NCBI GenBank assembly: GCA_020724025.1 | Contig: DYHU01000085.1 | Location: 1 to 13,334 of the forward strand | Direction of reading: 5' to 3' | Length of the DNA: 13,334 nucleotides | From: Syntrophorhabdus sp. | GTDB lineage: Bacteria; Desulfobacterota; BSN033; UBA1163 | Shown: piece after piece, positions 6,105-13,289 of the stretch | How positions within the stretch are numbered: position 1 is the stretch's first letter | Layout of the letters: every line of letters starts with the position of its first letter | Program-made: the position numbers and the translations under genes | The notes under the pieces: model-generated | Databases searched by the model: none | Told to the model about the DNA's origin: nothing | What the model saw: the letters and a program-made list of their open reading frames with translations, nothing else

Positions 6105-7217
6105 ATGAGCGATCTCAAGCGTTATCTGGTGCCGTGGATTGATCAGGTCAAACCCTATGATACCGAAGACCTGGTGGTCGCCTGGTCCCGGCCGGAGCTC
6201 AAACGGATGATGATCAACGAAAATCCCCTTCCTCCTTCGGAGAAGGTCCTTCAGGCCATCCTGGAGGCGGCGAGAATGGGGAACCGGTATCCTGACAATG
6301 GACCGCGCCTGCGGGCGAAGATTGCCAGGCAGTACGACCTCGGACCGGAAAATGTCTATATCAGCCACGGCTCTTCGGAGATCATCGATATGGTCATGAG
6401 GCTCTTTGTCACTCCCGGGGACGAGGTGCTCCTTCCCAATCCCACCTTCTCCCTTTATGGCATTCGGGCCAGGGCCGTGGGAGGAAGTGTGGTGGCTGTG
6501 GATCTGACCCCTGATCTCCAGTACGATGTTCCCGCGATGCTCCGTGCCGTGACCCCCCGCACCAAATTGATCATCGTCTGCACCCCCAACAACCCCACAG
6601 GAGATTTCATACCGGATGAAGACCTGATGAAGATTGTGGAGCTCGGCATTCCCACGCTGATCGACGAGGCCTATCTGGAGTATCATCCGGAACATGAGTC
6701 AAAGGCTCCCCTGATCAGACAATATAATCATATCATCGTGGCCCACACCTTTTCCAAAGCCTACGGGATGGCGGGGATTCGATTCGGATATGGACTGGCC
6801 GATGAGACCCTGATCGGCTACTTCCGCAAGATGCAGGTGCCCTGGAATGCGAGCCTTCTCTCCATCGCTGCGGCAGAGGCCGCTCTCGAGGAGGAAGAAG
6901 AGTTAAGGCGGAAGGCGGCTTACAACAATGCGGGCGTGGAGTATGTGTGCAAGGAACTGCTCAAGATACCGGGTGTCAAACCTTACTATTCTCACGGAAA
7001 TTATGTGCTCATCGATGCCACGGATGCAGGAGTCACGGGCAAAGAGGTGGTCGATTATGTTTTTGAGAAGGCAGGAGCCATGCTCAAGTATTTTGCTCCC
7101 TTCCGGGGACGGAGTGGCTTCTTCCGCATCAGTCTGGGCACACACGAGGAGAATTCCCTCTGCGTCCAGGCGATCAAACGGTTCTTTGAGAACAGGAAGA
7201 AGGAGAAACGAGTATGA
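6105..7217 (+). CDS. PLP-dependent class I/II aminotransferase, HisC-like
   Basis: 370 residues, the normal length for the histidinol-phosphate aminotransferase-like branch of fold type I. Visible active-site elements are INENPLPPS (38-46), the RYPD block (61-64), HGSSE (88-92), PNNPTG (161-166), the cofactor-binding DEAY (187-190), the Schiff-base Lys218 in HTFSKAYGMAG, phosphate-binding Arg226 and the C-terminal substrate-type Arg341 (FFRISLGT). It is cytosolic and transfers an amino group from an unidentified donor. AGGAGG lies 5 bases before the ATG. Its stop overlaps the next start in ATGA. No other his genes are nearby, and it shares an operon with alanine dehydrogenase, so pyruvate may be the amino acceptor and a histidine-biosynthesis role is unlikely. 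CobD-like decarboxylase activity is an alternative not excluded by motifs. Family firm, substrate unknown. Confidence 0.9.
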   Translation: MSDLKRYLVPWIDQVKPYDTEDLVVAWSRPELKRMMINENPLPPSEKVLQAILEAARMGNRYPDNGPRLRAKIARQYDLGPENVYISHGSSEIIDMVMRLFVTPGDEVLLPNPTFSLYGIRARAVGGSVVAVDLTPDLQYDVPAMLRAVTPRTKLIIVCTPNNPTGDFIPDEDLMKIVELGIPTLIDEAYLEYHPEHESKAPLIRQYNHIIVAHTFSKAYGMAGIRFGYGLADETLIGYFRKMQVPWNASLLSIAAAEAALEEEEELRRKAAYNNAGVEYVCKELLKIPGVKPYYSHGNYVLIDATDAGVTGKEVVDYVFEKAGAMLKYFAPFRGRSGFFRISLGTHEENSLCVQAIKRFFENRKKEKRV

Positions 7218-8407
7218 AGAAGAGCCCCTTCGAAAAGTTGATGGAGACCCATCCCGGACTGGAGATCTGGTGGGATTCTTCGCCTCTGATCTACGCTTCA
7301 TGGGCGGAGGGAGTTCTGAAGAAAGTCGCTCCCGGCAGGATGGGAGAGGTCCGGGAGCAACTGAAGAGACTCTATGACCCCGAACATCCCGGGAAAACCC
7401 TCTTCCGCGGAGTCACCACCAACCCTCCTCTTTCTCTCGGTGTGATCAAGGCAAGAGAATCCTATGTGACCAAAATCGTTGATGACCTGATCGAACAGAA
7501 TCCCTGTATCGACAAAGAGTCCCTCTTCTGGATAACCTATAAAGAGATTGTCCGTAGAGGGGCAGAGATGTATCAAGAGGTTTTTGAACGATCCCAATAC
7601 CGGTACGGATACCTTTCGGGTCAGGTGGACCCGCGCCAGCTGACCGATAAGGAGAAGATGATCTCACAGGCCTTGGAACTGGCAAGCCTCAGTCCCAATG
7701 TGATGATCAAGGTTCCGGGAACCAGGGAAGGGTATGAGGTCATCCGGTTTCTCACCTCAAAAGGGATCTCAACGAACAATACCCTTACCTTCATCCTTCC
7801 CCAGTTGATGGCCTGCGCAAAGGCGGTCAAGGAGGGGTTGGAGATCGCTAAGCAAAATGGGGTCGATTTAACGCGCTGGAGGTCGGTGATTACCCATATG
7901 ACCGCGCGCTATGGCGACCTGGGAGATCTTCGGAAGGAGGCGGAATCCCTCAAGATCAACCTTTCCGAAGCGGATGTCCGGTGGGCTGAGATTGCCATCT
8001 TTAAAAAAGCCTACCGACTTCTAAAAGAAAGGGGTTACCCAAGCAAGATGCTCATCTGTTCGATGAGGATGAGCCCGGAGATGGACGGGAAGAAGCATTG
8101 CTGGCACTTGGAGAAACTGGCAGGCGGGGATATCGTATTCACCTGCCCTCCCTCCTTTATCGAAGGGGTATTTGAATATTTGGATGGGACGGAGTTCAGG
8201 CCCCAAATTGATGAGGAGGTTCCCAGGGCTGTTCTCGATCGGTTGTTGCGAATTCCCTATTTTGAAAAGGCCTATCTGGAAGATGGGTTGGCGCCTGAGG
8301 AGTTTATCAACCATCCTGCCATGGTTGTCACCTACAAAGAATTTTCAAAAGCTACGGGAGAGATGGTCGATTTCGTTGCAAAACACTTAGCCACAAAGTG
8401 CGGCTGA
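7214..8407 (+). CDS. Transaldolase-like class I aldolase family protein
   Basis: 397 residues, longer than E. coli TalB (317). By eye it aligns with the transaldolase barrel: WWDSSPL (19-25, Asp21 at the TalB Asp17 position), VTTNPPL (67-73, Asn70 at Asn35), LSGQVDPR (134-141), MIKVPGT (164-170, Lys166 as Schiff-base lysine), GISTNNTLTF (184-193, Asn188 and Thr190 at Asn154/Thr156) and ICSMRM (281-286, Arg285 at Arg228). The catalytic Glu96 of transaldolase is replaced by Gln137, as in fructose-6-phosphate aldolases. The SPFVGR phosphate-binding block is not recognisable; HMTARYG (228-234) stands there. It probably cleaves or joins a carbonyl substrate, perhaps not a standard sugar phosphate. 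The start overlaps the aminotransferase stop (ATGA), and alanine dehydrogenase follows after 8 bases. A pentose-phosphate role is unlikely given this context. Exact reaction unknown. Confidence 0.85.
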   Translation: MKKSPFEKLMETHPGLEIWWDSSPLIYASWAEGVLKKVAPGRMGEVREQLKRLYDPEHPGKTLFRGVTTNPPLSLGVIKARESYVTKIVDDLIEQNPCIDKESLFWITYKEIVRRGAEMYQEVFERSQYRYGYLSGQVDPRQLTDKEKMISQALELASLSPNVMIKVPGTREGYEVIRFLTSKGISTNNTLTFILPQLMACAKAVKEGLEIAKQNGVDLTRWRSVITHMTARYGDLGDLRKEAESLKINLSEADVRWAEIAIFKKAYRLLKERGYPSKMLICSMRMSPEMDGKKHCWHLEKLAGGDIVFTCPPSFIEGVFEYLDGTEFRPQIDEEVPRAVLDRLLRIPYFEKAYLEDGLAPEEFINHPAMVVTYKEFSKATGEMVDFVAKHLATKCG

Positions 8408-8415
8408 GGTCTGAG

Positions 8416-9534
8416 ATGATCATCGGAATTCCGAAAGAGATCAAACCTGGAGAGAAGAGGGTGGCGATGACCCCCCAGGGAGTGGATGGTCTGGTCTCTC
8501 ATCATCACAGGGTTCTGTTCGAGAGAGGCGCAGGGGAGGGGAGTGGTTTCTCCGACCAGGAGTATGAAAAAGCCGGAGCCATCCTCATCGAAAGCGCGAG
8601 GGAGATATGGAATGGAGCGGATCTTATCGTCAAGGTGAAGGAGCCTCAGGAGCAGGAGTTCCTTCTCCTGAGACCCGGCCAGATCCTGTTTACTTTTCTC
8701 CACCTTGCGGCAAGCGAAGTTCTCACCAAGGCATTACTGACCTCCCGGATCGTCGGTATTGGTTATGAAACGGTCCAGGAGCGGGATGGTTCGCTCCCCC
8801 TGCTCAGGCCCATGAGTGAGATTGCGGGGAGGGCATCGATTCTTGCAGGCGGGATGTGTCTGGAGGCGAGGCATGGAGGAAGGGGAGTTCTTCTTTGCGG
8901 CGCCTCAGGCGTTCCACCGGCCAAAGTGGTCATCCTCGGAGCGGGGGTGGTGGGCGCCAATGCCTGCAAGGTGGCTGTGGGCATGGGAGCCAGGGTCTCC
9001 CTCTTCGATGTCCGGCCTGAAAGGCTGAGTTATCTTCATGATATCACTCAGGGCCATATCACCACTTTCATATCGAACCGGATGACGATCAGCGAAGAGA
9101 TTTCGGATGCCGATCTGGTGATCGGAGCAGTTCTCATTCCGGGAGCCCAGGCGCCGAAACTGGTGACCCGTCAGATGCTCAGCAGAATGCGACCCGGTTC
9201 TGTCATCGTCGATGTGTCGGTTGATCAGGGCGGCTGTTTTGAAACGGCAAGACCCACCACCCATGAACATCCCACCTATATCGAAGAAGGGGTAGTCCAT
9301 TACTGTGTGGCCAATATTCCCGGGGCTTATCCGAGAACCTCCACCTTTGCCCTCACCAATGCCACCTTCCCCTATATCCTCCAGATCGGAGATTACGGGT
9401 ATGAGAAGGCGCTGGCGGAGAACGAAGCATTGAGGAAAGGACTCAATCTCATCGATGGAAAGATCGTCTGTGAAGGAGTGGCTCAAAGTTTTGGATTAGC
9501 TTGCATTGCCAACCCTTTCGCAACCCGTCCTTGA
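8416..9534 (+). CDS. ald: Alanine dehydrogenase
   Basis: 372 residues, the usual length, interconverting L-alanine plus NAD+ and pyruvate plus ammonium plus NADH in the cytosol. The N-terminus MIIGIPKEIKPGEKRVAMTP is diagnostic. Catalytic and substrate residues fall at their known numbers: Arg15, Lys75, His96 and Asp270. The NAD-binding loop is GAGVVG (175-180), with Asp198 at the end of the next strand for the ribose. The start is the ATG at 8416, with GAGGT (8406-8410) 5 bases upstream; an in-frame GTG at 8398 would add six residues foreign to the family. It is the last gene of the aminotransferase operon. There it probably regenerates pyruvate from alanine made by transamination, releasing ammonium and NADH. 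That coupling is known from taurine:pyruvate aminotransferase systems; here it is inference. Confidence 0.95.
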   Translation: MIIGIPKEIKPGEKRVAMTPQGVDGLVSHHHRVLFERGAGEGSGFSDQEYEKAGAILIESAREIWNGADLIVKVKEPQEQEFLLLRPGQILFTFLHLAASEVLTKALLTSRIVGIGYETVQERDGSLPLLRPMSEIAGRASILAGGMCLEARHGGRGVLLCGASGVPPAKVVILGAGVVGANACKVAVGMGARVSLFDVRPERLSYLHDITQGHITTFISNRMTISEEISDADLVIGAVLIPGAQAPKLVTRQMLSRMRPGSVIVDVSVDQGGCFETARPTTHEHPTYIEEGVVHYCVANIPGAYPRTSTFALTNATFPYILQIGDYGYEKALAENEALRKGLNLIDGKIVCEGVAQSFGLACIANPFATRP

Positions 9535-9645
9535 AAATCCCCCTCCGATATGATAAACCAGACGTACTCCATGATAAAATGGTAAGCGAGTCTTAAGACC
9601 TTCAGAATGCGGTTTTTCTAAATTGTTCATATTGTCTCATGGTTC

Positions 9646-9702
9646 CATAGTCTTATAGTCATTTAGTCATTTGACTATCTGACTAACGACTATACGACCA
9701 TG
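9646..9702. repeat. Imperfect hairpin of GACTAT-type repeats before cmk
   Basis: The left arm (9646-9669, with CATAGTC, TATAGTC and TTAGTCA) is nearly the inverse of the right arm (9679-9702, with TGACTAA, GACTATA and GACCATG). Arms are about 24 bases with three mismatches and one bulge. It ends 24 bases before the preferred cmk start. No T run follows. In the rest of 9535-9725 I see only a 10-base palindrome, GTCTTAAGAC (9590-9599), and no convincing terminator for ald or promoter for cmk. Confidence 0.6.
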
Positions 9703-9725
9703 TGACTTACTTTCGAGGTACAAAT

Positions 9726-10424
9726 TTGGGAGATAAGGAATTGATCATCGCCATTGATGGGCCTTCCGGCGCCGGCAAGAGCACGGTCGGAAAAAATCTG
9801 GCAAAGCGATTGGGTTATCTCTACATCGACACGGGAGCGATGTATCGTGCCGTTGCCCTGAAGGCAAAAGAAAGGGCGATCAGACCGGAAGATGAGATGG
9901 CTCTCTCCCGGCTGGTCTCTTCCATTCAGATCTCCTTCGCCGCCGGAGGAGAAGAGATGCGTATCCTCTGCGATGGAGAGGACATCACCCATGCCATCCG
10001 TTCCCCTGAGATCGGTCGTTTTGCTTCAAATATTTCAAAGAGCAAGGTGGTGAGGGAGGCTCTGGTCAGGATGCAGAGGGAGTTAGGGAAAGAGGGAGGG
10101 GTGGTGCTGGAAGGAAGGGATATCGGGACGGTCGTCTTCCCTGATGCGGACCTAAAGTTTTATCTGGATGCGGACCCGGAGGAGAGGGGAAGAAGGAGAT
10201 ACAGGGAGTTTTCCGAGAAAGGAGTGAAGGTGGGTTTCAAAGAGACTCTTAAGGAGGTCGTCGAGAGAGACCAAAATGATATGAACCGGTCCCTTTCACC
10301 CCTCAAAAGGGCGGATGATGCCATCCTCATTGATTCCACCTGTCGGTCGGTTGAGGAGGTCGTGGAAGAGATGTCCCGTATTGTCGCCGAGAAGAGGAGA
10401 TGGAGTGAAACTGATTATCGCTAA
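9726..10424 (+). CDS. cmk: Cytidylate kinase
   Basis: 232 residues from a TTG start; phosphorylates CMP and dCMP with ATP in the cytosol for nucleotide salvage and supply. The P-loop GPSGAGKST (12-20) is followed by YIDTGAMYRAVAL (33-45), the central CMP-binding insert, EGRDIGTVVFPDADLKFYLD and the lid-proximal RDQNDMNRSLSPLKRADDA, all standard for bacterial Cmk. The TTG at 9726 is preferred because GAGGT (9715-9719) sits 6 bases upstream and the protein then starts just before the first strand, as in homologues. A GTG at 9702 lies in the hairpin stem, lacks a ribosome site and would add eight residues. It overlaps ispH by 20 bases. First gene of the cmk - ispH - rpsA housekeeping cluster. 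Confidence 0.95.
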   Translation: MGDKELIIAIDGPSGAGKSTVGKNLAKRLGYLYIDTGAMYRAVALKAKERAIRPEDEMALSRLVSSIQISFAAGGEEMRILCDGEDITHAIRSPEIGRFASNISKSKVVREALVRMQRELGKEGGVVLEGRDIGTVVFPDADLKFYLDADPEERGRRRYREFSEKGVKVGFKETLKEVVERDQNDMNRSLSPLKRADDAILIDSTCRSVEEVVEEMSRIVAEKRRWSETDYR

Positions 10425-11247
10425 ATCGGCAGGGTTCTGCTTTGGCGTCAAGCGTGCCATGGAGATAGCCCTCGATGCGGCCCAAAAGTATCCCCATCCT
10501 CTCTATACCTTTGGACCCCTCATCCATAATCCTCAGGCCGTGGAATACCTGGAGCGGCAGGGAGTCAAAGTGAAGAACCGGATGGAACAGATCTCCAAAG
10601 GGACGGTCATCCTTCGCTCCCATGGCGTTCCATTCAAAGACCTTGAGAAAGCAAGAAAGAAGGGGCTGAGGATCATCGATGCCACCTGTCCCATAGTGAA
10701 AAGGGCCCATTTTTTTGCAAAGTTCCTCCGCCGGAGCGGCTATACCCTGTTGATCGTAGGGGATGCGGATCATCCTGAGGTTGAAGCCATCCGGAGTTAT
10801 CTCGACAGGGATGTGGAGGTGGTTGAGAGACCGGAAACATTGGAGCGGATGGGTCCCTGGAAGAAGCTGGGCATCATCGCCCAGACCACACAATCCTTTC
10901 GCCTCTTTAAAGAAGTCGTGGCGGCCAGCCTGGAAAGGGCAAAAGAGGTGAGGGTATTCAATACCATCTGTCATGCAACCACGGTTCGTCAGAAAGAGGC
11001 GGTGGAGATTGCGAAGAAGGTAGAGTGTATGATCGTCGCCGGTGGCTATAATAGCGGCAATACCCAGAGGTTATCAGGAATCTGCCGCGAGGTGCAACCC
11101 CAGACCCATCATATTGAAATAGCACAGGAACTGAATCCTAAATGGCTGGCAAAAAAGGAGAGAGTGGGGCTTACTGCCGGTGCATCGACCCCCTCCTGGA
11201 TTATTCAGGAAGTGGAGAGAGAGATCAGGCGTTTAAAAGGCCGGTAG
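10405..11247 (+). CDS. ispH: 4-hydroxy-3-methylbut-2-enyl diphosphate reductase
   Basis: 280 residues. The last enzyme of the MEP isoprenoid pathway: an iron-sulfur protein that reduces HMBPP to IPP and DMAPP. The three cluster-binding cysteines are present: Cys12 (SAGFCFGVKRAM), Cys95 (DATCPIVKRAH) and Cys189 (NTICHATTVRQ). Substrate residues are seen at His41 (LIHNPQ), His73 (RSHGVP), His123/Glu125 (DHPEVE), Asn216 (GGYNSGNTQRL) and the late GASTPSWII. The start is GTG at 10405 with AGGAG 5 bases upstream, inside the end of cmk. The open frame extends 90 bases further upstream to 10315, but those codons are a shadow of cmk. No S1 fusion is present; rpsA is a separate gene downstream. Confidence 0.96.
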   Translation: MKLIIAKSAGFCFGVKRAMEIALDAAQKYPHPLYTFGPLIHNPQAVEYLERQGVKVKNRMEQISKGTVILRSHGVPFKDLEKARKKGLRIIDATCPIVKRAHFFAKFLRRSGYTLLIVGDADHPEVEAIRSYLDRDVEVVERPETLERMGPWKKLGIIAQTTQSFRLFKEVVAASLERAKEVRVFNTICHATTVRQKEAVEIAKKVECMIVAGGYNSGNTQRLSGICREVQPQTHHIEIAQELNPKWLAKKERVGLTAGASTPSWIIQEVEREIRRLKGR

Positions 11248-11391
11248 GTAACCCCTCGGTTATGGTTTGCTTAAGTTTACCCTAACCCGTAACTCAGCCC
11301 TTTAGGGCTGATTCTTTCCCGCCAGGGCGGGACTAAAGCCCTGAGTTACTTATTCCACGATGCCTTTATCATTCGTAACTGAGGGGTTACC
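11247..11391. repeat. Nested inverted-repeat element between ispH and rpsA
   Basis: Outer arms GGTAACCCCTCGGTTA (11247-11262) and TAACTGAGGGGTTACC (11376-11391) pair at 15 of 16 positions. Inside, GTAACTCAG (11289-11297) pairs perfectly with CTGAGTTAC (11341-11349). Inside or overlapping that are two compact hairpins: CAGCCCT-TT-AGGGCTG (11295-11310) and CCCGCC-AG-GGCGGG (11318-11331). The result is a branched, cloverleaf-like fold. The left end coincides with the last base of the ispH stop codon. It has the form of a short palindromic mobile repeat, but no transposase or target duplication is visible. Confidence 0.7.
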
Positions 11392-11409
11392 CCTGCAGAG
11401 TTAAAGGAT

Positions 11410-11438
11410 TTGTATTTTTTAAATGGGTATGGTATAAA
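11410..11438 (+). promoter_or_regulatory. Candidate promoter for rpsA
   Basis: An extended -10, TGGTATAAA (11430-11438), with a weak -35 TTGTAT (11410-11415) at 17 bases. Initiation near 11445 would give a leader of about 28 bases before rpsA. It lies just outside the nested inverted repeat. Confidence 0.55.
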
Positions 11439-11472
11439 CATTTGAATCGTTTGGCAAAGGGGGTTTTATTGA

Positions 11473-13272
11473 ATGATTAAAAACGAATCGGCTCCTGCAT
11501 CGGAAGAGTTAAAAGAGGCCCCTCCTGTAGAAGGAGAAAAAGAAGAGGGGACCAGGAACCTCCCTCGCAGGGAAGAAACAGAGAATTTTCAAACACTCTA
11601 TGAGGAGAGTTTTAAGGAGATTGCGGAAGGCCAGATCCTCAGGGGAACGGTCATCGAGATCACGCCTGATCATGTCACTGTGGATATAGGCTATAAGTGC
11701 GAAGGCCAGATCCCCATGCAGGAGTTCCTCAAGAGGAACAGGAGATTGGATGTGAAGGTAGGAGATCAGGTCGATGTTCTCCTGGAGAAGAAGGATAAGG
11801 AGGGAGGATTGCTCATCCTCTCGAAGGAGAAGGCGGATAAAGTCAATATCTGGAAGGATATCAGCCGCTCCTGCCGTGAGGGCGAGGTGATTGAAGGTGA
11901 GATTGTTTCTAAAGTGAAAGGCGGACTCTCCGTGGATATCGGCGGCATCCATGGCTTTCTTCCCGGATCTCAAATCGACCTGAAACCGGTTCGCAATCTG
12001 GATGAACTGATCAACCAGAGATTGACCTTTAAAGTGATCAAGTTCAACCGGAAGCGGAGTAATATCGTCCTTTCCCGTCGGATTCTTTTAGAAGAGGAAA
12101 GAAAAGTTCAGAGGGAGGAGACGCTCAAGCATCTCAAAGAGGGAGAGATCGTTGAGGGGACGGTCAAGAACCTGACCGATTATGGAGCCTTCATCGATTT
12201 AAGAGGGCTGGATGGCCTTCTCCACATTACGGACATCAGCTGGGGAAGGCTCGGACATCCATCGGAGAAACTCTCTGTGGGGGAGCGGGTCAGGGTGCAA
12301 GTCCTTCACTTCGATCAGGAGAAGGGGAAGGTGTCACTGGGATTGAAGCAGATCCTTCCCGATCCATGGAATTCAGCTCTTGAGAATTATCCGGTAGGAA
12401 CGCGAGTTCAAGGAAAGGTGGTAAACATCACCGATTATGGCGTCTTCGTAGAACTTGAGGAAGGGATCGAAGGACTGGTCCATGTCTCTGAAATGACCTG
12501 GGGCAAGAAGATGAAACATCCTTCCAAGATCGTCCACATCGGCGACCTGGTGGAGGTGATGGTCCTTGATTGCGATCCGGTGAAACGAAGGATCTCCCTG
12601 GGGATGAAACAGGTCGAACCCAATCCCTGGGACCTCATTGCAGAAAAATATCCCCCGGGCATCCGGGTAGTGGGAAAGGTGAAAACCATCACCGATTTCG
12701 GGGTTTTCATCGGATTCGGGGAGGGCGTGGACGGACTGGTTCATGTGTCCGAGATGTCGTGGACAAAGAAGATTAAACACCCGGCCGAGCTCTTTAAGAA
12801 AGGGCAGGAGGTGGAGGCCGTGGTGCTGAGCATCGATCCGAAAAACGAACGTCTCTCCCTCGGGATCAAACAGTTGACCCCGGACCCTTGGAAGGAAGTG
12901 GCCCGGCGATACCGGAAGGGAGAGATGGTCAGCGGAAGGGTGACCAATGTAACGGATTTTGGCGCCTTCGTCGAGATTGAAGAAGGGATCGAAGGATTGG
13001 TCCATGTCTCCGAGATCAGCCGGGAGAAGGTGGAGAGGCCTTCGGATGTGTTGAGGGTGGGCGAGACGCTTTCTGCCATCGTCCTTCATGTCGATTCGCA
13101 GGAACGGAGGATTGGCCTCAGCATGAAGGGGTTGAAGGAGAAGATGGAGAAGGCGGAGATTGAAAAGTATATGTCGAATCAGGGTTCTGCCTCAAACAGC
13201 CTCGGAGCGCTGATCCGGGAAGAGATGGAACGCCGCCGCGGAGAAACTTCCAACAAAAAAGAGGACGATTAA
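11473..13272 (+). CDS. rpsA: 30S ribosomal protein S1
   Basis: 599 residues with six S1 RNA-binding domains at about 52-119, 136-203, 222-293, 307-380, 394-467 and 481-552. The last four are closely alike, each with a VKNLTDYGAF-type start, a GL(V/L)H(V/I)(S/T) strand and an (I/V)SLG(L/M/I)KQ-type end. The first two are divergent, as usual for the ribosome-binding half. The protein recruits mRNA to the small subunit. It is longer than E. coli S1 (557), mainly from an acidic N-terminal extension of about 40 residues (many Glu, Pro) and a charged tail with REEMERRRGE. The ATG follows a G-rich ribosome site (AAGGGGG, 11457-11463) by 9 bases. It follows ispH, as in other deltaproteobacteria-like genomes. 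The protein-level repeats should not be read as DNA tandem repeats. Confidence 0.96.
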   Translation: MIKNESAPASEELKEAPPVEGEKEEGTRNLPRREETENFQTLYEESFKEIAEGQILRGTVIEITPDHVTVDIGYKCEGQIPMQEFLKRNRRLDVKVGDQVDVLLEKKDKEGGLLILSKEKADKVNIWKDISRSCREGEVIEGEIVSKVKGGLSVDIGGIHGFLPGSQIDLKPVRNLDELINQRLTFKVIKFNRKRSNIVLSRRILLEEERKVQREETLKHLKEGEIVEGTVKNLTDYGAFIDLRGLDGLLHITDISWGRLGHPSEKLSVGERVRVQVLHFDQEKGKVSLGLKQILPDPWNSALENYPVGTRVQGKVVNITDYGVFVELEEGIEGLVHVSEMTWGKKMKHPSKIVHIGDLVEVMVLDCDPVKRRISLGMKQVEPNPWDLIAEKYPPGIRVVGKVKTITDFGVFIGFGEGVDGLVHVSEMSWTKKIKHPAELFKKGQEVEAVVLSIDPKNERLSLGIKQLTPDPWKEVARRYRKGEMVSGRVTNVTDFGAFVEIEEGIEGLVHVSEISREKVERPSDVLRVGETLSAIVLHVDSQERRIGLSMKGLKEKMEKAEIEKYMSNQGSASNSLGALIREEMERRRGETSNKKEDD

Positions 13273-13289
13273 CCCCATAATAATCAATG

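Noticed and set aside
6105..7217. Genuine histidine-biosynthesis hisC
   Set aside because: The fold and motifs fit, but there are no his neighbours, and it is co-transcribed with alanine dehydrogenase behind a substrate-type operator.
8398..8415. GTG start for alanine dehydrogenase
   Set aside because: It lies within the end of the preceding gene and adds residues not found in the family; the ATG at 8416 gives MIIGIPKE with GAGGT at proper distance.
9646..9702. Recurring GTC/GAC units as a possible CRISPR remnant
   Set aside because: Units are too short and irregular and are arranged as one inverted repeat, with no regular spacers.
10315..10404. Upstream extension of ispH by 30 codons
   Set aside because: These codons overlap cmk out of frame and show no IspH similarity; the GTG at 10405 has a good ribosome site and gives the family N-terminus.
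12373..13089. Minus-strand open frame of 238 codons
   Set aside because: Antisense to the repeated S1 domains of rpsA; its apparent internal repeats mirror those domains.
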